From contig CAMYKK010000011.1 of the NCBI GenBank assembly GCA_947258975.1, forward strand, positions 1-64,000: a DNA stretch of 64,000 nt. The letters run 5' to 3'. Shown here one piece after another: positions 26,766 through 35,584 of this stretch. The notes under the pieces were generated by a model. That model was not told where the DNA came from. It ran no database searches and saw nothing but the letters and a program-made list of their open reading frames with translations. Each line of letters begins with the position of its first letter. Positions within the stretch are counted from its first letter, which is position 1. This DNA is from an uncultured Gammaproteobacteria bacterium (GTDB lineage: Bacteria; Pseudomonadota; Gammaproteobacteria; Arenicellales; JAANXG01). The position numbers and the translations under genes were made by a program.

Positions 26766-28976
26766 CTATTCCGGAATGTACACCACGCCATTGTGGAAAA
26801 TGATCGCAGCATCTACGGCCGGAACGATATCGATATCGGGCAGGTTTGCAGCGCTCAACGGCGGTACCGCACCATCGAGGATACCCCGCGGCACTGTGCG
26901 GACTACCTGGCTCGCGGGCAGCACGCTACCTTCGGTTAGGTGCGCGTACATGAGATTGTGCGCCTGTACGAAGTAGTAGTGAAGCGGAACGAAGAGCGCC
27001 CCGACCTCCGGAAAACCGTTGAACGCATCACCGTGTTGCGCATTCGTGACCTCGACATACGATAGTTGGCTTCTGCTGCCCTCAACCTGTCGATTCAGGC
27101 CGAAATAAGCCCGGCTCGCGTGATTGGGCGCAATCACGGAATCGGATCGCCCGGTGACGAGGATAGCCGGCGTTCCGCGAAGGTTCCCCGATGCCTGAAT
27201 CTGGCGAATACTCGCCCGCAGTCGATTGCTCAGGGCCCGCATGCGCCCGAAGAGCGGAGCGCCTGTCGTCTCGTCTCGACCGGTCCACAGACTGCGCAGA
27301 CATAGCGCGCCGTCGAGATTTTGATCGGGAATACCATCGTTGCTCAACGAGGCAATGTTCAGCCGCGGTCCGCCGAGCGAGCGATCGTTGATGATTTCGA
27401 TGCTGCCGCCGGGGATCGGCGCGCCGAAACTCGTCGGTGCTGATCCTGCCGCCACGCCGAAGAGCAGCTGCGAAGGCACCGGGTCGAGTGGGATGGGCAC
27501 ACCGGACTCGTGGGTAGCCGCGAAACTATAGCCGCACAAACCGTCCTCCACGCCGGCACGCGTGTAGGCGTTTGCAGTACTCACACTGCCGGATTGGATG
27601 AACTGCAATGCCCAGGTGGCTGGACCCAGTGGGTTCTGCTCAGGAAGGAAACCGTAATCGTTGATGATCGCTTGAGCCTCCAACGCCTGCTGCGCCGGCG
27701 TTTCCGTCATCAATAGCCCCTTGGCGCGCAGTGAAGCACACACAAACTGGCCGAGCTGCGGAGGGGTAAGGTTCAACAGCACGCCGAAGGGATAGGCGAT
27801 GTTGGCGCAACCCTGATAGACGTTCCGCAGGGTAGTGTAATCGTAGGAGGCTTTGCCGGGCTCGGTGAATGCCGGGCCGTTGCCCTGCTGAATGGTGAGG
27901 CGCCGCCGCAGGCGCGGATTGACGTTTGGCTCAGAGCCCGCCAATCCGTCGATGAGCCGGGCGTCATCTGCTTCGACCGCGAGCAGACTCGCGCCGGAAC
28001 CGTTCGAGATGCTCGAGGCGATGACCACCGTATTGTCAGGCCGCAAACGACGCAACAACCCGATATCATCCTGGTTCAGGACCGCAAACGCGAAGCGGAT
28101 GGATTTCAGCACGTCACGCCCCCAGCGCGCCTCGGAATTGCGCCTTGTATGCATGAATTTGAACGCGAATCGATTCGGCGACTCCTCGTTAAACTGCTGG
28201 CGTCTCGCCTCGCTCAGAGGCGCGGTGAAGTTTGAAAATCGCCCGGCCACTGTGGCGTCCTCGCGCAGGCCGTTGATAAGGCTGACGGTGTTGTTCTGAA
28301 TGTCGTGGATGCCGTTGCCCGCCCCTTTGTCGGTGTAAGCTACCGCGCAACCCTGTTTCAGACCCCATGCACCGCTGGTCCCGATCGCGCCGTAAATCCC
28401 TCTAAGACCTGACGCTGGCCCAGCCACGATGCATGGCGCGTCCTCGTCGAAATTGTTCGGCACGTGGACCATCATGGTCACGTTGGCCCGGCCGGACCGG
28501 GGGGTGGCGTACGCGAGGCACTCCCAGCCCGCAATGCGTCCGTCGGTCGCCGAATTGAAGCCCGGCAGACCATCGTTGCTTACTGTTGGCCCGAAGAAAG
28601 TGCCGAATCCACCTCCGGGGGCAGTGTCAATGATCCCGCGGTAGTTCGAGTAAATAGCAAGCCGGCGAAGTTCCGCGGCGGTCGGATCAAAAGGGTTTGC
28701 CGGAAGTGGCGGCGTCGGATTGGCGATCCCGGTCGCACCCAGTCCGCCAGTCAGCAGGTCGTCGGTATTCCCATCATAGAAGTTGCACACCACGTTCGAT
28801 ACACGTTCACCGAGGTTTTCTTCGACTTCCGATGCTTCATGATCTCCCACCGCGAAGAGGGTTCCGCTACCTCCCAACAGAAAGAGAGCCGCAAGAAGAC
28901 GGCAACCGTAACTCAACTTGCCGCTCTGTGAGCGGGCAATCGCTTGTTGTTGATGCTGGTTTGGTGTTCGGTGCAT
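26766..28976 (-). CDS. D-(-)-3-hydroxybutyrate oligomer hydrolase
   Basis: A 736-residue secreted esterase of the 3HBOH family, which splits oligomers of 3-hydroxybutyrate released by PHB depolymerases. An N-terminal signal peptide (about 20-42, CRLLAALFLLGGSGTLFA) is followed by a mature protein of the usual size. The putative nucleophile lies in SSISNGSGASLLAVEAD, and other conserved stretches are AYTDKGAGNGIHD and GCANIAYPFGVLLNL. A strong GGAGGG precedes the ATG. The gene appears more GC-rich than its neighbours and sits in the repeat-bounded segment, with no PHB synthase or depolymerase near, consistent with acquisition by transfer. Confidence 0.88.
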   Translation of the reverse strand: MHRTPNQHQQQAIARSQSGKLSYGCRLLAALFLLGGSGTLFAVGDHEASEVEENLGERVSNVVCNFYDGNTDDLLTGGLGATGIANPTPPLPANPFDPTAAELRRLAIYSNYRGIIDTAPGGGFGTFFGPTVSNDGLPGFNSATDGRIAGWECLAYATPRSGRANVTMMVHVPNNFDEDAPCIVAGPASGLRGIYGAIGTSGAWGLKQGCAVAYTDKGAGNGIHDIQNNTVSLINGLREDATVAGRFSNFTAPLSEARRQQFNEESPNRFAFKFMHTRRNSEARWGRDVLKSIRFAFAVLNQDDIGLLRRLRPDNTVVIASSISNGSGASLLAVEADDARLIDGLAGSEPNVNPRLRRRLTIQQGNGPAFTEPGKASYDYTTLRNVYQGCANIAYPFGVLLNLTPPQLGQFVCASLRAKGLLMTETPAQQALEAQAIINDYGFLPEQNPLGPATWALQFIQSGSVSTANAYTRAGVEDGLCGYSFAATHESGVPIPLDPVPSQLLFGVAAGSAPTSFGAPIPGGSIEIINDRSLGGPRLNIASLSNDGIPDQNLDGALCLRSLWTGRDETTGAPLFGRMRALSNRLRASIRQIQASGNLRGTPAILVTGRSDSVIAPNHASRAYFGLNRQVEGSRSQLSYVEVTNAQHGDAFNGFPEVGALFVPLHYYFVQAHNLMYAHLTEGSVLPASQVVRTVPRGILDGAVPPLSAANLPDIDIVPAVDAAIIFHNGVVYIPE

Positions 28977-29126
28977 CTTGATTCCCTCCTTATCAAGTGG
29001 CTTCGGATACTGAAGCAGTCGCTGGGGTCGTTGGCAAATCGATACGTTAGCTCCCCGCTCGGAAAAAGTATATGAACGATTTGATTCATTTGTTCTAGAT
29101 CAAATTCGCTTAAATTTGTGCAGCTA

Positions 29127-29172
29127 ATGGGGTCGGAGTGCATTTTTTTAATGCACCCCGACCCCATTACTC
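29127..29172 (+). repeat. 46-nt hairpin repeat, copy 2
   Basis: Identical in sequence and orientation to the copy at 25480-25525. The two copies bracket a 3.6-kb segment holding the LuxR-type regulator and the oligomer hydrolase. This copy ends 14 nt before the stop of the GGDEF/EAL gene. Confidence 0.85.
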
Positions 29173-29186
29173 ACATTACTCACTCC

Positions 29187-32100
29187 TCAGTCGCAAAGAA
29201 TGAGCGCGCGGGATTCGGTTAGATCGAGTCGGCCTCCTTGACGCAGAAGATCGGTGAACTCGGCAGCGGGGATTGGCCGGCTGAAGTAGTAGCCCTGAAC
29301 CTCGTCGCAGTGGTGCAAACGTAAAAAGGACAGTTGCGGCAGGGTCTCCACGCCTTCCGCCACGACCTTGCAGCCCAGAAGGTGCGCCATCGAAATAATA
29401 GTGCGTGCGATAACCGCGTCGTCGCTGTCCGAGGGGATGTCTTTCACAAAGGTTCGGTCGATCTTGACGCGGTCGATCGGGAAGCGTTTCAGATGGGCCA
29501 GGTTGGAGTAGCCAGTGCCGAAATCGTCAATGGACAGTCCGACGCCCACTGCCTTGATCGCGTTGAATGTGTTGATGGCCTTCTCGGGGCTTTCCAGGAT
29601 CACACTTTCCGTCAACTCGAGATCGAGCGAGGACGCATCTAACTCCCATCTTTTCAACGCGTCGGCCACCAGGGACGCGATGTCCTGCTGGCGGAACTGA
29701 CGCGGTGATACGTTGACTGAGACGCGTCGTGCGCCAAGACCCTCGTCGAGCCAGGCCCTGATCTGCGCGCACGCGGTGTGCAGAACCCACTCGCCAATGT
29801 GTCCGATGATGGCTGATTCTTCCGCTAAGGGGATGAACCTGTCGGGTGGCACGAGGCCGAGTTCCGGATGCTGCCAGCGAACTAACGCTTCCGCTCCGCT
29901 GATCTCACCGGTGCCGAGATCAACCTGCGGTTGGTAGTACAGCACCAGCTCCTCACGTTCCAGCACCCGGCGCAGGTCGCGACGCAGCGACATGTTCTCA
30001 GGCGGGCCGACTTCCATCTCCTCGGCATAGAAGACGAAGCTGTTTCGGCCCAGCTCCTTAGCACGGTACATCGCGATGTCGGCGCACCTGACCAGACTCT
30101 CAGCGTCTTCCCCGTCATCAGGATATGTGCTGACACCGATGCTGCAGGTGATCTCGAGCCGCTCGTCTCCCAGTTCGATGGGCTCTTGTACGGCGTTAAT
30201 GATCTTGTGCACAATACGGTTTACGTCCAGGCGTTCCCGGACTTCACAAATCACTGCCGCAAACTCGTCGCCACCATGCCGAGCGACCGTGTCGCCCGCG
30301 CGTAGTACCGTTGCAATACGTTGCCCGATGATCTTAAGGACCGTGTCGCCGACGTTGTGGCCAAAGTTGTCATTGACAAGCTTGAAGTGATCGAGGTCGA
30401 TAAAGAGTACTCCAGCCCGACACTCGTGGCGTGCGGCATAAATGACAGCCTGCTGCATGCGGTCCTGGAACAGGTTGTGATTCGGCAGGTCCGTGAGTGC
30501 ATCGTGGGTTGCAAGGTGAAGCAGCTGGTTCTCATAATTGCGTTGTTGTGTGATGTCGCGGTACAACATCAGGTGTCCAACGCCACCGAGCTCCACGGCG
30601 TAAGACTCGATCACGACGCCGTCAGACCGGGATAGGGTCATGATTTTACTCGGATCGGCGTTGCGCAGCTGATCGTCATAATCGAGGAGCAGCCGATCGA
30701 TATCCTGCGAGTTATGGGTCCCGTTGGCGCACTGCGCCCGAAGGACCGTTTCCAGCGTAGGTCGGCCGTCCAACAACTCTCGCGGCAACTTCCACAACGT
30801 GGCGTACCGCTGGTTGTAGAAGATTGCTGCCTTTTTCTCGTCGAGCACGATGAGGGCGTTATCCGTGTTGTCGACGACCGAACGCAGCAAAGCCTGGTTA
30901 TTACGCATCGTCTCGTCGTCGTGTTTGCGCTTGGTGATGTCTTCCTTGATGGCGATGAAGTGGGTGATCTCGGCGCGCTCGTCCTTCACCGGTGCGATAA
31001 CCTGCCATTCCCAGTAGAACTCACCATTTTTCTTCCTGTTGACAATCTCTCCGCGCCATACCTGGCCGGCGTTAATTGTGCTCCAGAGTTCCCGATAGGT
31101 CTGTTCCGAGGTCTGACCAGACTGCAGCATTCTGGGGTTGCGGCCGATGAGTTCGTCGGGCGCGTATCCCGTTACGCGGGTAAATTTCGGGTTGACGTAG
31201 ACTATGGTACCGTCGATCTGCGTAATCATAATCGATGCCGGTCCCTGCTCCACCGCACGCGATAGCTGTCGAACCTGCTCATCGGCCCGGTGCCGCTCGA
31301 TGACACCCGCAAGGGTGTCAGCGATCACACGCAGAAATGATTCCTCGTCGGCGTTGCGCTCGTGGCCCTGGTCGACATAACATGTGAGCACGCCCAAGAG
31401 GCGCTCGCCCCCAGCGACCAATGGCACACAGTAGTGGCCGTGGGACCCCATAACCGGGTTTCTACGCACGTGGCGGGCGTCGACGCGGTCAACGAAGACT
31501 AGTTCACGGTACAGCGCGGCCCGTCCGCACAAACATTCTCCCACCTTCACCGTGCGGCAGGTTTGACACAGCTCGCTCGGCAATCCTTTTTGCGCCACCA
31601 TGTCGAGCTCATCGCCGGAAGCACCGAGCACGAAGATAGCACCGCGGGACTGAAAGCCGAGCCAGGGCAGCGAGAGCACCAGTTCGAGGATGCGCTCGAG
31701 CTTTTGCGTCAGCGGTTGCGACTGTAAAGCCAGCTTCTGGGCCGTAGACACAGCGCTGTGTATATCCACGTCGCGGTTCATTCGCGCGTGAGCTCGCTGG
31801 CGTTCGGTGATGTCGCGAACCAGCCCCACCGCGTGCCACGTCCCTTCGATCTGCACCGCGGACACGGATAGCTCGACGGGGAACTCCTCGCCGCCCCGGC
31901 GCAGCGCAGTGAACTCCACGGTGTGGTCGATTATCGCCCCTTTCCCGTCCGCAGCGAACCGCGCGAGGTTACGCTCGAAGCACCCACGGTAATTCTCGGA
32001 GGAGAGCAGCTCATGCAGAGACTTACCCATTACCTCGTCGGCGCCATAATCGAATATACGCTGTGCGGCATCGTTCCAGTAGGTGATCCGCCCTGTATCG

Positions 32101-33053
32101 TCCATCATGATTATGGCGTCCTTTGCCGACACCGCAATACTGCGGAACTTCTCCTCACTCTCCCGCAAAGAGGTGTTTGCACGTTTTAGATCGGTGGTTC
32201 TTTCCTCCACGCGCTGCTCGAGGCCTGCGCGAGCGGCTTCGATGGCAAGCAGGTGCTGCTCGCGTTCCCCATCGTATTGCCGTAGCCTGTGGTCAGCATG
32301 CCGGATCACCAAATAGAGCGCTGCGTATAGAGTAGTGAGAACCGCCACCAGCATGGCAGCGTGTTGCGTCGCCTCGGTACGGGCTGATGCGAAGCGCGCG
32401 CTGACGTCGAGATAGACCTCCATGACTCCGACCACACCGCCCCCTTCCTGCCGCACTGGTACGTAGGTCTCAACGAGGACATGGGTATCAGCCTGCACAT
32501 TGCCGGAACCAGCGTCGGAGGCGACTTCGCTGAACACGCCACCGGAGAGTGCGGTCGTCAGCGGAGCGATCATGGGCTGGCGGGTGCCGATCTCTTCTCG
32601 CACGGTGGAATAGACGGTGACACCCGAGCGATCAAACAGCTTGACCTTGAATGCATCCGTGCGTGACAGCAAATCCTGCACGATCGCATCCCACTCGTAT
32701 ACGTGTTCCTCCTGCAGCCCGGTGTCGGCGTCCGCCTCATCAGGGGCGGAATGTTCAGGCTCGTGTGGTGGCGGCTTACGTGCTGCGTCGATGGGCGAAA
32801 ACATCGGTCCGATGTGATGCCATAGGGCCGACGCCAGGGCCCGTGTCAGCATCACGTTCTCCTGTTCCCCGCTATGGGTATGGGACTCCATGGCCGAATG
32901 GTAGTGCATGAAGGAGGTCACCAGCGAGGCAAGGCCGATGGAGAACAGACTGGCGAGCGAGTAATACCGCATCAGCCGGAAGGGCTTGCGTCGGGCCTGA
33001 CGATGTGAGGCCTGCAGTGATTGCTTGAACGTGTTCCTCACACCAATAATCAT
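29187..33053 (-). CDS. Membrane PAS/GAF sensor with GGDEF and EAL domains
   Basis: A 1288-residue cyclic-di-GMP enzyme. Order: membrane helix 29-49, periplasmic sensor 50-231, helix 232-250, coiled coil 262-300, PAS 300-420, GAF 427-592, PAS 597-712, PAS 715-838, GGDEF 843-1010, EAL 1020-1280. The cyclase motif GGDEF (927-931) is intact and preceded by an inhibitory RxxD site (Arg918-Asp921). The EAL motif (1055-1057) and DDFGTGYS (1176-1183) are also intact, so both synthesis and hydrolysis of c-di-GMP are possible. The GAF domain carries a Cys cluster, CQTC (496-499) and CLC (507-509), of unknown use. The ATG at 33053 has only a weak ribosome binding site. Confidence 0.93.
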   Translation of the reverse strand: MIIGVRNTFKQSLQASHRQARRKPFRLMRYYSLASLFSIGLASLVTSFMHYHSAMESHTHSGEQENVMLTRALASALWHHIGPMFSPIDAARKPPPHEPEHSAPDEADADTGLQEEHVYEWDAIVQDLLSRTDAFKVKLFDRSGVTVYSTVREEIGTRQPMIAPLTTALSGGVFSEVASDAGSGNVQADTHVLVETYVPVRQEGGGVVGVMEVYLDVSARFASARTEATQHAAMLVAVLTTLYAALYLVIRHADHRLRQYDGEREQHLLAIEAARAGLEQRVEERTTDLKRANTSLRESEEKFRSIAVSAKDAIIMMDDTGRITYWNDAAQRIFDYGADEVMGKSLHELLSSENYRGCFERNLARFAADGKGAIIDHTVEFTALRRGGEEFPVELSVSAVQIEGTWHAVGLVRDITERQRAHARMNRDVDIHSAVSTAQKLALQSQPLTQKLERILELVLSLPWLGFQSRGAIFVLGASGDELDMVAQKGLPSELCQTCRTVKVGECLCGRAALYRELVFVDRVDARHVRRNPVMGSHGHYCVPLVAGGERLLGVLTCYVDQGHERNADEESFLRVIADTLAGVIERHRADEQVRQLSRAVEQGPASIMITQIDGTIVYVNPKFTRVTGYAPDELIGRNPRMLQSGQTSEQTYRELWSTINAGQVWRGEIVNRKKNGEFYWEWQVIAPVKDERAEITHFIAIKEDITKRKHDDETMRNNQALLRSVVDNTDNALIVLDEKKAAIFYNQRYATLWKLPRELLDGRPTLETVLRAQCANGTHNSQDIDRLLLDYDDQLRNADPSKIMTLSRSDGVVIESYAVELGGVGHLMLYRDITQQRNYENQLLHLATHDALTDLPNHNLFQDRMQQAVIYAARHECRAGVLFIDLDHFKLVNDNFGHNVGDTVLKIIGQRIATVLRAGDTVARHGGDEFAAVICEVRERLDVNRIVHKIINAVQEPIELGDERLEITCSIGVSTYPDDGEDAESLVRCADIAMYRAKELGRNSFVFYAEEMEVGPPENMSLRRDLRRVLEREELVLYYQPQVDLGTGEISGAEALVRWQHPELGLVPPDRFIPLAEESAIIGHIGEWVLHTACAQIRAWLDEGLGARRVSVNVSPRQFRQQDIASLVADALKRWELDASSLDLELTESVILESPEKAINTFNAIKAVGVGLSIDDFGTGYSNLAHLKRFPIDRVKIDRTFVKDIPSDSDDAVIARTIISMAHLLGCKVVAEGVETLPQLSFLRLHHCDEVQGYYFSRPIPAAEFTDLLRQGGRLDLTESRALILCD

Positions 33054-33228
33054 CGGCCGGGGAGCGCGATTCCTTTAGACTGCTCCGGGAGCACTCGCCA
33101 TGGTGTCCACGTCGGCAACGAGCCCGGTGACGCAGCCCTACCATCGCCTAGCGCGCTAATCGTCACCCGGCATGCCTGGCGCCGGGGCGCTTGCGAGCGG
33201 TTATTCGAAAGTGCATGCCGTCAACAAG

Positions 33229-33256
33229 ATCGCGGCTAAAAGCCGCTCCAACAAGG
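33229..33256. repeat. REP-like hairpin element
   Basis: The stem GCGGCT-AAA-AGCCGC (33232-33246) is followed by TCCAACAAG. The pattern atcgcggct...agccgctcc...acaag is that of REP elements common in Xanthomonadales and Pseudomonas genomes. On the minus strand it translates to the tell-tale VGAAFSRD string often misannotated as protein. Confidence 0.65.
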
Positions 33257-33867
33257 GATATATCGAATCTGTGAGAGAGCCTTTCAGACGCGAACAAATA
33301 ATCGCGGCTCTTGTCCCCGCATAGCAGGGGAGCGAGCTTCTCGATCATCTCGAACAACCGACCAGGTTCGACCAACCGCTGCTGCACTCAGTCCGAGGGC
33401 CGCCGCCAGCGCCTTCACTGGATCGACCGTAATTTCAATGACCAACGCAGGGAAGCGATGACCGGCCAAGCCATCGCGCGGCCGTACTCGTGACCAACAA
33501 CGAACAATCCCTCCCTGAGGCGCCCGCGGACCCGTAACGGGTCGTTTGTGTGCGCCGCGCATTTAAAAGATTCTCCCCCACATGACCCTGCCAACCTCGC
33601 AGCATGGTGGCCGTGAGCACTATGCCGGCCACCGGCATAGCGGGGGTTATGATTCCTATCCGTCGCTACCCACGGTCCATACAACGAAGCACAGATGGCT
33701 CAATCAAGAACGATCGAGCGCCTCTCTAGATCTTTACTGTTTTGATGTGTTGATTTGTTCGTCATGTTGCTGTAAACGATAACCGACATCCGTCAGTAGA
33801 TAAGGATGGAGGATGAGGGATATATCCCTGGAGTTTTGGGCGCGCTCGGTACCTGTGATCGGGAAGA

Positions 33868-33890
33868 CTCGCGGTTTCCTCAACCGCGAG
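33868..33890. repeat. Perfect 9-bp hairpin in the peptide-cluster upstream region
   Basis: CTCGCGGTT (33868-33876), a 5-nt loop, then AACCGCGAG (33882-33890). No T-run follows on the plus strand. It lies about 350 nt before the precursor gene and might be a terminator for upstream transcription, an operator or part of a structured leader RNA. Confidence 0.6.
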
Positions 33891-34238
33891 GCGTGTCGGT
33901 TGTGTGCAATGTGGTTGTTTGCGAAACAACCCCCACTTCACTGGGTCGCAATCTAGGGTGACCCAAGTTTCTACCAACCCGGTTCACGGCTCGTCGAGAT
34001 ATGTTCGCTTTGCATCTGTCGGGCAATTCATGCCGTCTCACCGCGCTCATTCGAGCGGCAGGCATCGCGGACTGGGAATAGGCAACGAGTGGGTTGTACT
34101 GGGTGCTGACCGAAACGTCGTCGTAAGGAAGCGGAATTCAGCGGATGTCCATGCCCTTACCGCAAGGCGCATCGGCGTGCCGCCGGTTGCTACGTCGATG
34201 AATCATCCACTAAAAACGTCGATCAAGAGGAAACTTCC

Positions 34239-34487
34239 ATGGTCAAGAAAGCTAGCTATAAAACCGTAAACAGAAAGCTCGTTTTGAAGGTTTTGACGGA
34301 CGCCGGGTTTCGTAGGCAACTCAAGGCAAATCCTGCCAAGGCGCTTGGTAAGAAGCGGCTGTCGGCGATCGAACGTAAAGAGGTTGACCTGGTATTGGCG
34401 GTGGTCAAGGGGATCGACCGTCAGATCGGCGGTCTTGCCGACGAGTTGCTGTGCGCCAATGGCGGCGGAGGTTGCGGTATTGCTTGA
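34239..34487 (+). CDS. Putative RiPP precursor peptide, Gly/Cys-rich C-terminus
   Basis: An 82-residue basic peptide with an apparent leader and core. The leader contains VLKVLTDAGFRRQLKANPAKAL, here residues 15-36, close to the D-x-x-F-R-x-x-L-x-x-x-P-x-x-A-L pattern of nitrile-hydratase-like (NHLP) leader peptides, then an amphipathic helix to about residue 68. The presumed core is CANGGGGCGIA (72-82), with only two cysteines (72 and 79) bracketing four glycines. A clear AAGAGG ribosome binding site lies 8 nt before the ATG. Directly downstream are three radical SAM enzymes. No GG-type protease site is obvious. Family assignment is inference and the core boundary is not established. Confidence 0.7.
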   Translation: MVKKASYKTVNRKLVLKVLTDAGFRRQLKANPAKALGKKRLSAIERKEVDLVLAVVKGIDRQIGGLADELLCANGGGGCGIA

Positions 34488-35580
34488 GGTCGATGACCTG
34501 CCGAATGCTGAAGTACTAGTCGCTACGACTTGGCAATGCAATCTGAGGTGTAGTTATTGCTTCGTCAAGGATCAGACGCTGAAGGAACACCGCCCGCGCA
34601 TGTCGGCTGCGACGGCGAGACGTTTGATCGATACCCTGGATGTCGGTATGCGCCACGTCGAGTCGATCTGCGTCCACCTGTATGGCGGAGAGCCGTTAAC
34701 GAATATGCCGGCCCTTAAGGCGATGGTAGAAAGGGCCGAGCAGAAACACGCAGGCCGCTTTACGTTCGCAATTACCACTAACGGTACATTAATGTCTGAC
34801 AAGATCATCGAAATGTTGGACCGGGGGCGGTTCCAAGTGATTCTGAGTATTGACGGACCGCCGCAGGTGCATAACGCCTGTCGTCGGAGCGTGGGTGCCG
34901 CTCCGACGCACCACAAGGTGATGGCTTTTCTTGATGCCGTAAAGTCCCGAACCCGATGCTGGGTACGGGGGTCGGCCGTAGTGCGCAGGGGCTGGCGACT
35001 GCGGGACGCTGAACTTTATCTACGCAGCTTGCCGGTCGACTCCATCAAGGCGCAGGCGGTTCGAGTCTCGGCATCGGATCCATTTGCTCTGTCCGCCACA
35101 GAAAAACAGGATTATCTGCACGACCTGGATGAAGTCGGAAGCTTAGTGATCTCTGACCTCGAGGCGGGCAGGCGGCCTGTGGATGACCGGTTCGCCAACC
35201 GGGTGCTTCAGATCCTCAAAGGGGATGTACGCGACAGCTTCTGCGGCGCTGGAAATACCACTTTCGGTTTCATGCCCGACGGTTCGGTTACACCCTGCGT
35301 GCTGCTTGAAGGTGAAGATCAAGGGCTCGGGCATATCGACGATGACCCCGACACCTGGATCACCGCCGGGAGTCGCTGGAAGAAGACAAACGGGGTCCGG
35401 AAAGACTGCCTGGATTGCCCCGCTAAACCGCTATGCGGTGGGGGATGCCCCGCCATCCTGCCGATTTGCGGCGCCAACGAATGCGACATCATCCGCAAGA
35501 ATTGTGACGTCGCCCGAGGAATTTATCGACACTTCGCGGAGCGGCCGGAAATGCTCTTGCCCCTTGCCGGACTGGCGTAA
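34480..35580 (+). CDS. Radical SAM/SPASM peptide maturase 1
   Basis: A 366-residue radical SAM enzyme. The [4Fe-4S]-SAM motif is CNLRCSYC (Cys20, 24, 27), followed by YGGEP and the SIDGPPQVHN region. The C-terminal SPASM domain shows a full set of cysteines: CGAGNTTFGFMPDGSVTPC, then CLDCPAKPLCGGGC and a late Cys, enough for two auxiliary clusters. Such enzymes form thioether or C-C bonds on peptides. I favour a TTG start at 34480, 8 nt after GGAGG (34467-34471), overlapping the precursor stop. An ATG at 34459, inside the precursor gene, is the alternative. No N-terminal RRE-like recognition domain is visible. It is translationally coupled to the precursor. Confidence 0.85.
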   Translation: MLEVDDLPNAEVLVATTWQCNLRCSYCFVKDQTLKEHRPRMSAATARRLIDTLDVGMRHVESICVHLYGGEPLTNMPALKAMVERAEQKHAGRFTFAITTNGTLMSDKIIEMLDRGRFQVILSIDGPPQVHNACRRSVGAAPTHHKVMAFLDAVKSRTRCWVRGSAVVRRGWRLRDAELYLRSLPVDSIKAQAVRVSASDPFALSATEKQDYLHDLDEVGSLVISDLEAGRRPVDDRFANRVLQILKGDVRDSFCGAGNTTFGFMPDGSVTPCVLLEGEDQGLGHIDDDPDTWITAGSRWKKTNGVRKDCLDCPAKPLCGGGCPAILPICGANECDIIRKNCDVARGIYRHFAERPEMLLPLAGLA

Positions 35581-35584
35581 AGCC

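Larger units (their letters stand above)
33054..34238. other. Gene-free 1.2-kb region upstream of the peptide cluster
   Basis: No open frame here gives a convincing protein. The region holds a REP-like hairpin (33229-33256) and a 9-bp perfect hairpin (33868-33890), and must include the promoter of the rightward peptide cluster. No clear -35/-10 pair was found. The long untranslated upstream region may carry a regulatory RNA or be debris from a past insertion. Confidence 0.55.

Noticed and set aside
33163-33387. Minus-strand frame containing VGAAFSRD
   Set aside because: This string is the usual translation of a REP element, not a protein.
35183-35584. 134-codon upstream extension of maturase 2
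   Set aside because: It lies entirely out of frame within maturase 1. The radical SAM fold starts after the ATG at 35585, 4 nt past the previous stop.
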